This document shows, in pieces, positions 59,040 through 64,000 of a DNA stretch of 64,000 nt. The stretch spans positions 38,305,841-38,369,840 of the forward strand of contig JAJEKV010000002.1 in the NCBI GenBank assembly GCA_021234155.1, given 5' to 3'. The notes beneath the pieces are model-generated. The model was not told the origin of the DNA and ran no database searches. It worked only from the letters and a program-made list of their open reading frames with translations. The DNA is from Isoetes taiwanensis (lineage: Eukaryota > Streptophyta > Lycopodiopsida > Isoetales > Isoetaceae). Position numbers and translations under genes: made by a program. Numbering within the stretch: position 1 is the first letter of the stretch; every line of letters begins with the position of its first letter.

Positions 59040-59530
59040 CTCTTCATCCGTAAGAGAGAATGAAGAAATTTCTGTTTTCTTTGGGCCACTAGGGCTGCTG
59101 TCTCTTTTCTGAGGATGCTCCTTCTGAGCAGCCCATGATGAACAAATAAAGGTACATTTCAGGTCATAATACATCATGTGTTTTTCTAAGGTTGTTCAAT
59201 GTCTGAAGAGATAATGTATCTCCCTCTTATGATGTAATAGGCAGGGACAGGTAAAGTTGAAATGCTCTTCCGACTCCACCATGTTCGAAGAAGTGCATTT
59301 TCTATCCTCCCAACTAAGATGTCTAGCACGCACCAGCTCAAATTCCAACTGATGAGAAGACACCCTGAACTGTCCCATTGAGAATCTCACCTTACTCGGA
59401 AAGTCAATCTCAAAATAACCTGGTCTTACTACAAAAACCATCCGATGAAACGTTCAGTAAGTTCTCTTTGTAAAACTCCCTTTTAGAAAACTATGTAGAA
59501 GGATTTAGTGGTGTTTATGACATAGAGCTG
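59040..59530 (-). pseudogene. LINE 3'-end remnant
   Basis: 59441-59196 reads VVRPGYFEIDFPSKVRFSMG, QFRVSSHQLEFELVRAR and NMVESEEHFNFTCP, clearly related to the LINE at 55683-56840 but more decayed. Further left (~59050-59130) the DNA still resembles the Lys-rich tail region. Confidence 0.8.
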
Positions 59531-59534
59531 CTTC

Positions 59535-61172
59535 TGTTAGCAAGACACATGTCACGTGTCACTATTCATAGATGACTAGGCATGCCACCTAGGCGTGACT
59601 ATGGGTCTCCTATAAAGCCATAGTCACGCTTCATTGTTTTTCATTCAGAGTTCACTCACTAGACTAGCTAGATCGTCTATCTCATTCTATCCTTGTAGAG
59701 TCTTCATCCTATTCATATTCAGTCATATCTTCATGGTATCAGAGCTTAATGCAAGGAGGAATTAAGTGCCGAATCCTAGCAGGTGGGATCAGAACAACTT
59801 TTTCGGGTCTGATCAGGAGGAATTTGAATCGATTCAAATTCGAATTTGAATCGTTGGTTGAAATCGTTGGCTGAAATACATTTTGGTCAACTTTTAGGGC
59901 AAATTTTAGGGCTGGATGTCATCCACGTCACCTAAAATATTTTTAGCTTGCCGGATTCTCTCCTTTTTTTGACGTTTGGTCAAAACTCCGTGAGGAACAT
60001 CCGATGACAATTCTTTGATAATCCTTTCTCCCTCAATCCGTGCCTCCTCCTTGGCTCTATTCAATTTGAACTGTTTGGATCTGCATTCTTTTCACCACAA
60101 ATGGCTACAGATGCCAATCCTCGGAAATATTTTATTCACCCTGTGTTAGATATTGACAATTATTTCACATGGCAAGATGCCTTTGAGACCAATCTTAATT
60201 TGAGAGGTTTGAGAGCTGTTTTTCAACCCAAATGAAACCCTACTTCAGCTGATCATGGCTTTGAATCATCTCAAAGCATGTATTTGTCCAGATTTTCAGA
60301 GAGATATTCGAGGGTATACAACTTTTACCCCAGCATTTGATTTTTTGCATAAGAATTGCATTCAGGCAGGTGAAGGTCAGCAACTTGGTATTCAAAGCCA
60401 AATGGATAATCTCAGGTTGAAAACTTGCACTAATATGCGAGATTATCTGCAACAATTGAAAGCATTGAAGGAAAAATTGCTTGCTGCAGGTGGTACTGTA
60501 TCAGATTTGTCTCTCATCCAGTATGCTCTCAAAGGTCTGCCTCGTGAGTATCAAAGTGTCTCTGATTATTACAAGCTCCAAGATAAGATCACTATCTCTT
60601 TCAATTAACTTCAACTGAAACTTGTAGATGCTGAACAAGGTCATAAAATATATGATCAAATGGAAGCTAGTTTCTATTCTAGAACTAGGCTTTCTTCACC
60701 TCCTGTTACTCCTTTAGTTGCTGCATCTGGATCTACTTCTTCTTCCCCTTCCCATGAGGCTGCTGAGGAAGCAAAATCAGGCTCCAAATCTGGATCTAAG
60801 CAACCCTTCAGTTGCTTTTACTGTGGTAAAAAGGGTCATGTTAAGCGTGATTGCAGAAAGCTTCTAAAAGATATGGCCGAATTTCTAAAACACAAGGAGG
60901 CCAAACCAAAAGGTGCAGATTCAACTATTTCGAGTGCAGTAAATGCACATGTTTCCCATGTTGATTTGGAGGAGGCAGAATTACAGTTCCTCAATGTCGC
61001 TGCAGAGAATTTACAGCCACGAACTTGGCTTGTTGATTCCGGGGCCACCAAGCATTTGGCAGGCCAATCGAATGATTTCCAGACTCTTCATTCGTATGAC
61101 AAAACAGTGGTAAAAATGGCCGATGGAAATATTGCTAAATCTACTGCAAAAGGTGATGTATCTATTCCTACC
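59535..61172 (+). mobile_element. Ty1/copia element, 5' part only
   Basis: 5' LTR 59535-59733 (TGTTAGCAAG...ATCTTCA, 199 bases), primer-binding site TGGTATCAGAGC (59734-59745), leader, gag and the start of protease. The copia reading stops near 61172 after GDVSIPTK, where LINE-like sequence begins, so the 3' part was lost at that junction. Confidence 0.85.
60101..61172 (+). pseudogene. Copia gag and protease start, frameshifted
   Basis: MATDANPRKYFIHPVLDIDN at 60101, then a frame change near 60230 to ALNHLKACICPDFQRDIRGY, MDNLRLKTCTNMRDYLQQLK and LKGLPREYQSVSDYY (a UBN2-type gag). After a stop at ~60605 comes CFYCGKKGHVKRDCRK (zinc knuckle, ~60815-60860) and the protease motif TWLVDSGATKHLAGQS (~61024-61070). 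Two breaks make it inactive. Confidence 0.88.
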
Positions 61173-64000
61173 AAATATTTGACTGTCTCTTTTAGTGCCT
61201 TGGGCGCTGGCGCTGGCGCCTATTTTCTAGGTGCTGACCTAAAACTGCCGCATGACCTAATTCCGGATTTTCAACTATCGGATTGATGGATACTCTTCGA
61301 AACCCTTTTTGGGTGCTCCAGATTTGGAACAGGCCAATTATAGCCCTTTTTACTGGTCGAATTGACACTCTCGGCAGGGATTGGAACACTTTGCGAGAGC
61401 GGATGGAATTTTTGAGATGCATATTATTGAACTCTCCAAGAAGGCGTAATTTTTGATATGCTCCAACAGACGGTAGCAAGCATGATTCCGCAGTTGAGGC
61501 CTTGGAAGTCATGGAAACAAGAATTTAACCAGGCCAACCTGGATGAACTGGAAAACATTAAATCTGAAATTGCAGTAATAAGGAAGTTGCCATCAATTGA
61601 AGGGATTAAAACAGATTGAGTTGGAGCTCCACTCCCATCGAGAAGAAACTTCTAAATGGGTGGATATTGTCAAAAAGCCAGCAAAGGGAGACAATCAATG
61701 CCACATTAGAGGAGGAAAGGAAAAGATCTTTGAAAGCCATAATATAGAGTCCTTGGAAGCTTGACATGACGCTGATCCCTCGATGTTGCAATTGAGTTTG
61801 TGACCAATACTTTAGGCATCTCTGATCATAACATTGAAGCTGCATGGGGTAAACAAGGGCAACCCAAGAGGGCAGCCTTTAATTATTAAGTTTAAGACCT
61901 TGGAAGATAGGACTGAATGCCCTCAAGAATAGGAGAAAACTTGCAACAGTTCCTAAAGTCTTCATGGATGAAGATCTCACTCCAATGCAGGTTGAGCACA
62001 AAAGCGATATGTCTGCAAGAGGGTTGCAAGCCGAAAAAGATCAACCAAATGGGCTGTCTATAGAGATGGCGAGTCATCATCAGCGACAAGATCCACAAAT
62101 AGGAACTAAGGGTCTATGAGACCATCAAATCCTTAGCTATGGCAGCATGGAACTGTAATGGGACCTTAAGATCAGATCAGGTGGTCTTATGGACCTTGTC
62201 AAAGATAGAGATATTATCTTTTTGTCAGAACACATGAAACAACAGAAACAGGTCTCCCGGATGTGGCCGGGTTACACTTGGGACTCCGTCTACAGGCAGT
62301 AAGAAGAAAGGTAAGCGAGGATCAGGAGGGGTAGCAGTCCTTTACAAATCAAGAATTATCAGGAATCATTTCCATAGTAAAAGGATGAAGCAGCAAGGTT
62401 TTTGTGGGTCAAGATAAGAACTTCTCCAGGAGATTACATATACACTGCTGCATGCTACTTCCCCCCTCAAAATTCTGATTATGCTGATGTGGATACCCAA
62501 GAAAGCCTCTCCTTACATGGCTTTATTTGATGATATCATTGAATTCTCTGAGAGGCAAAATTCTGCTCGTGGGTGACTTTAATCTTGAGAACTGTGGATG
62601 CCCAAGTTCAATTGATGGATTTTTGAAAGTGATCCTGTCTTACTGCCATCCTTATCTCCTGTTGAAACCCATACCATGCGAAAAGTCAGCTGATGGTAGT
62701 AGCGGAGATTACTAGATATGGGCACTTCCTTTTGGAATTTGGACAGATGCATAATCTTGTCATTTACAATGGGATGCAACACTGGCGGGTTCATCAACTA
62801 TACCTGTAATCCCCTCAAAGTGCGGGCATAGTGTAATTGGATTATCCGATGGGATCTCAGCTTTGGCAAAAGAGATCGAGAAGTTTTCAGTTCCACCTCA
62901 ACCACCCACCTGGGGACCATTCTCCTCTCCTCTTTTGCCTCAAAAATATGTTTTGAGTTGGACAAAAGCTTGTCTCAGGAACCACCCTACTTCTGTTTTT
63001 GAGTTTGACCACTGCTTGATCTCATCTATAACCTTGAGCTTGACACGATTGAGGACATCCATATCTTTCATAATGTGGAAGAAAAGGCCCGTTGCTCACA
63101 TCTGCTATACACCAAGCCTGCATAAAACTTTCCCACACAAGCTTTGTTCCTTCCGTAAGCGGCGTGCACGGATGCCTCAAAACACTTGGTATGACGAAGA
63201 ATGCAAAAATCTTCACAAGCAGCTCAAGGAAGAAGAGTTGGCAGCCTGCTCTTCTACAGCTATTGCGACTAGGAAAGCATACAAAAGCTGATCCGCATGA
63301 AAAAAGAGCATATATAAAGCAGGTGAGGGAAGACATGCTTAACATGCTTTACAGTAATAAATCTGCTAAATTTTGGCAGAAGCTTCATGCTTTCGAAATC
63401 TGATTTGCCTCTTAAAGACCCAAAAGTGTGGACCAGTTATGCTCGAGCGCCCTAGATGTGGGAAAAGCAGATTTGCTTGACATTGGATTGCAGCCCCAGC
63501 CCCAATCCTCCTCTCTTTTCTCCACTTCCCTTATCCGAGAAGCTATAAGCAAATTGAACACTGGAAAAGCAAAAGATTGTGAGGATTTGCAGTGAATTTT
63601 TGATCCATGGAATGGATACCCTTGCGCCCTATTGTGGCAGATTTATTCAATGAGATAATATGCTCAAGCTTTTCCAAAAGCATGGACCATTAATATCATC
63701 AAGCCAATTTTAAGGCGGAGACCCAATGAATCCAAACAACTACCGCCTTTATAATGATTGGACATGTCATGGCAAGATTATATGGATGTGCATTGGACTT
63801 GATTATCAGTGAATATGGAGATAAATCTCCTTAGAGCAAAGGGCCAGGCTGGTTTCAGGAGTAACTTCTCAACAATAGATCATATCTTTACCTTCACGGT
63901 CAATCATTGAGGAAGCTAAAGCAAAAGAAAACAAAAGTTTATTGTTGCTTTGTGGATTTCATAAAGCCTTTGATACGGTCCCTCGGAATCGCCTATTTCA
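61173..64000 (+). mobile_element. LINE (L1-like) with endonuclease and RT, decayed, runs off right edge
   Basis: 61.2-62.1 kb is an ORF1-like region in broken frames (TDGSKHDSAVEALEVMETRI; DELENIKSEIAVIRKLPSIE). The endonuclease start MAAWNCNGTLRSDQ lies at ~62138, with GSGGVAVLYKSRIIRNHF (~62310), SPGDYIYTAACYFPPQNSDY (~62425) and GKILLVGDFNLENCG (~62555). The stretch before RT includes QVREDMLNMLYSNKSAKFWQ (~63320). RT starts LISKLNTGKAKDCEDLQ (~63545) and includes AWTINIIKPILRR (~63685) and GQAGFRSNFSTIDHIFTF (~63845), ending near the VDF.KAFD position. Frameshifts occur every few hundred bases. Confidence 0.8.

Overview
The window looks like one stretch of a large, repeat-rich land-plant genome. 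The evidence is a spliced P-type ATPase gene of the plant ECA3 type with many GT..AG introns, several nested LTR retrotransposons primed by initiator-Met tRNA, LINE fragments, hAT-like sequence and small inverted-repeat elements. The mix (a DUF7869-like transposon family plus a bacterial-type methyltransferase) suggests a seed-free plant such as a fern, but that is inference. No rRNA, tRNA, CRISPR or prokaryotic operon was seen.

Layout. 1-1503: decayed hAT-like transposase (-). 2270-18420: degraded non-chromodomain Ty3/gypsy element (+), into which a younger chromodomain Ty3/gypsy element (9405-17407, -) inserted with a GACTC target duplication. 18490-22247: Ty1/copia element (-) that has lost its 3' half. 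22834-23509: LINE reverse-transcriptase fragment (-). 23626-25001 (+) and 28166-31738 (-): two inverted copies of an intron-containing gene for a ParB-like domain joined to a bacterial-type amino-methyltransferase. The fuller copy also carries an acidic linker and an SV40-type nuclear localisation motif. 29683-29925 and 31995-32307: arrays of short perfect and near-perfect palindromes built on TATTCCGGAATA, one in an intron of that gene and one just upstream of it. 32728-35877: decayed DUF7869-like gene (+), divergent from the methyltransferase. 37716-39964: unidentified cysteine-rich, intron-containing gene (-). 39965-44636: small duplications only. 44637-58524: ECA3-type Ca2+/Mn2+ pump (-), with 23 exons covering the C-terminal 760 residues. 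59040-64000: LINE remnant, a copia element and a LINE running off the right edge.

The only gene that looks fully functional is the ECA3 pump. All 23 exons join in phase and every catalytic motif is present, although its introns hold a copia element, a copia LTR and a LINE tail. Its first ~240 residues are not visible to the right, so they lie beyond the window or have been lost.

The most unusual region is 23.6-32.7 kb. The two methyltransferase copies are broken in complementary ways: one keeps the catalytic DIPYG motif but ends inside the SAM-binding motif, while the other keeps FSGSGT but has lost the catalytic motif. Nearly every intron of both copies carries the palindrome TATTC(CG/TG/CA)GAATA. 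The variants are exactly the CpG-deamination products of CCGG, and two introns or flanks have grown into arrays. This could be a domesticated or mobile-element-borne modification gene with its own palindromic cis elements.
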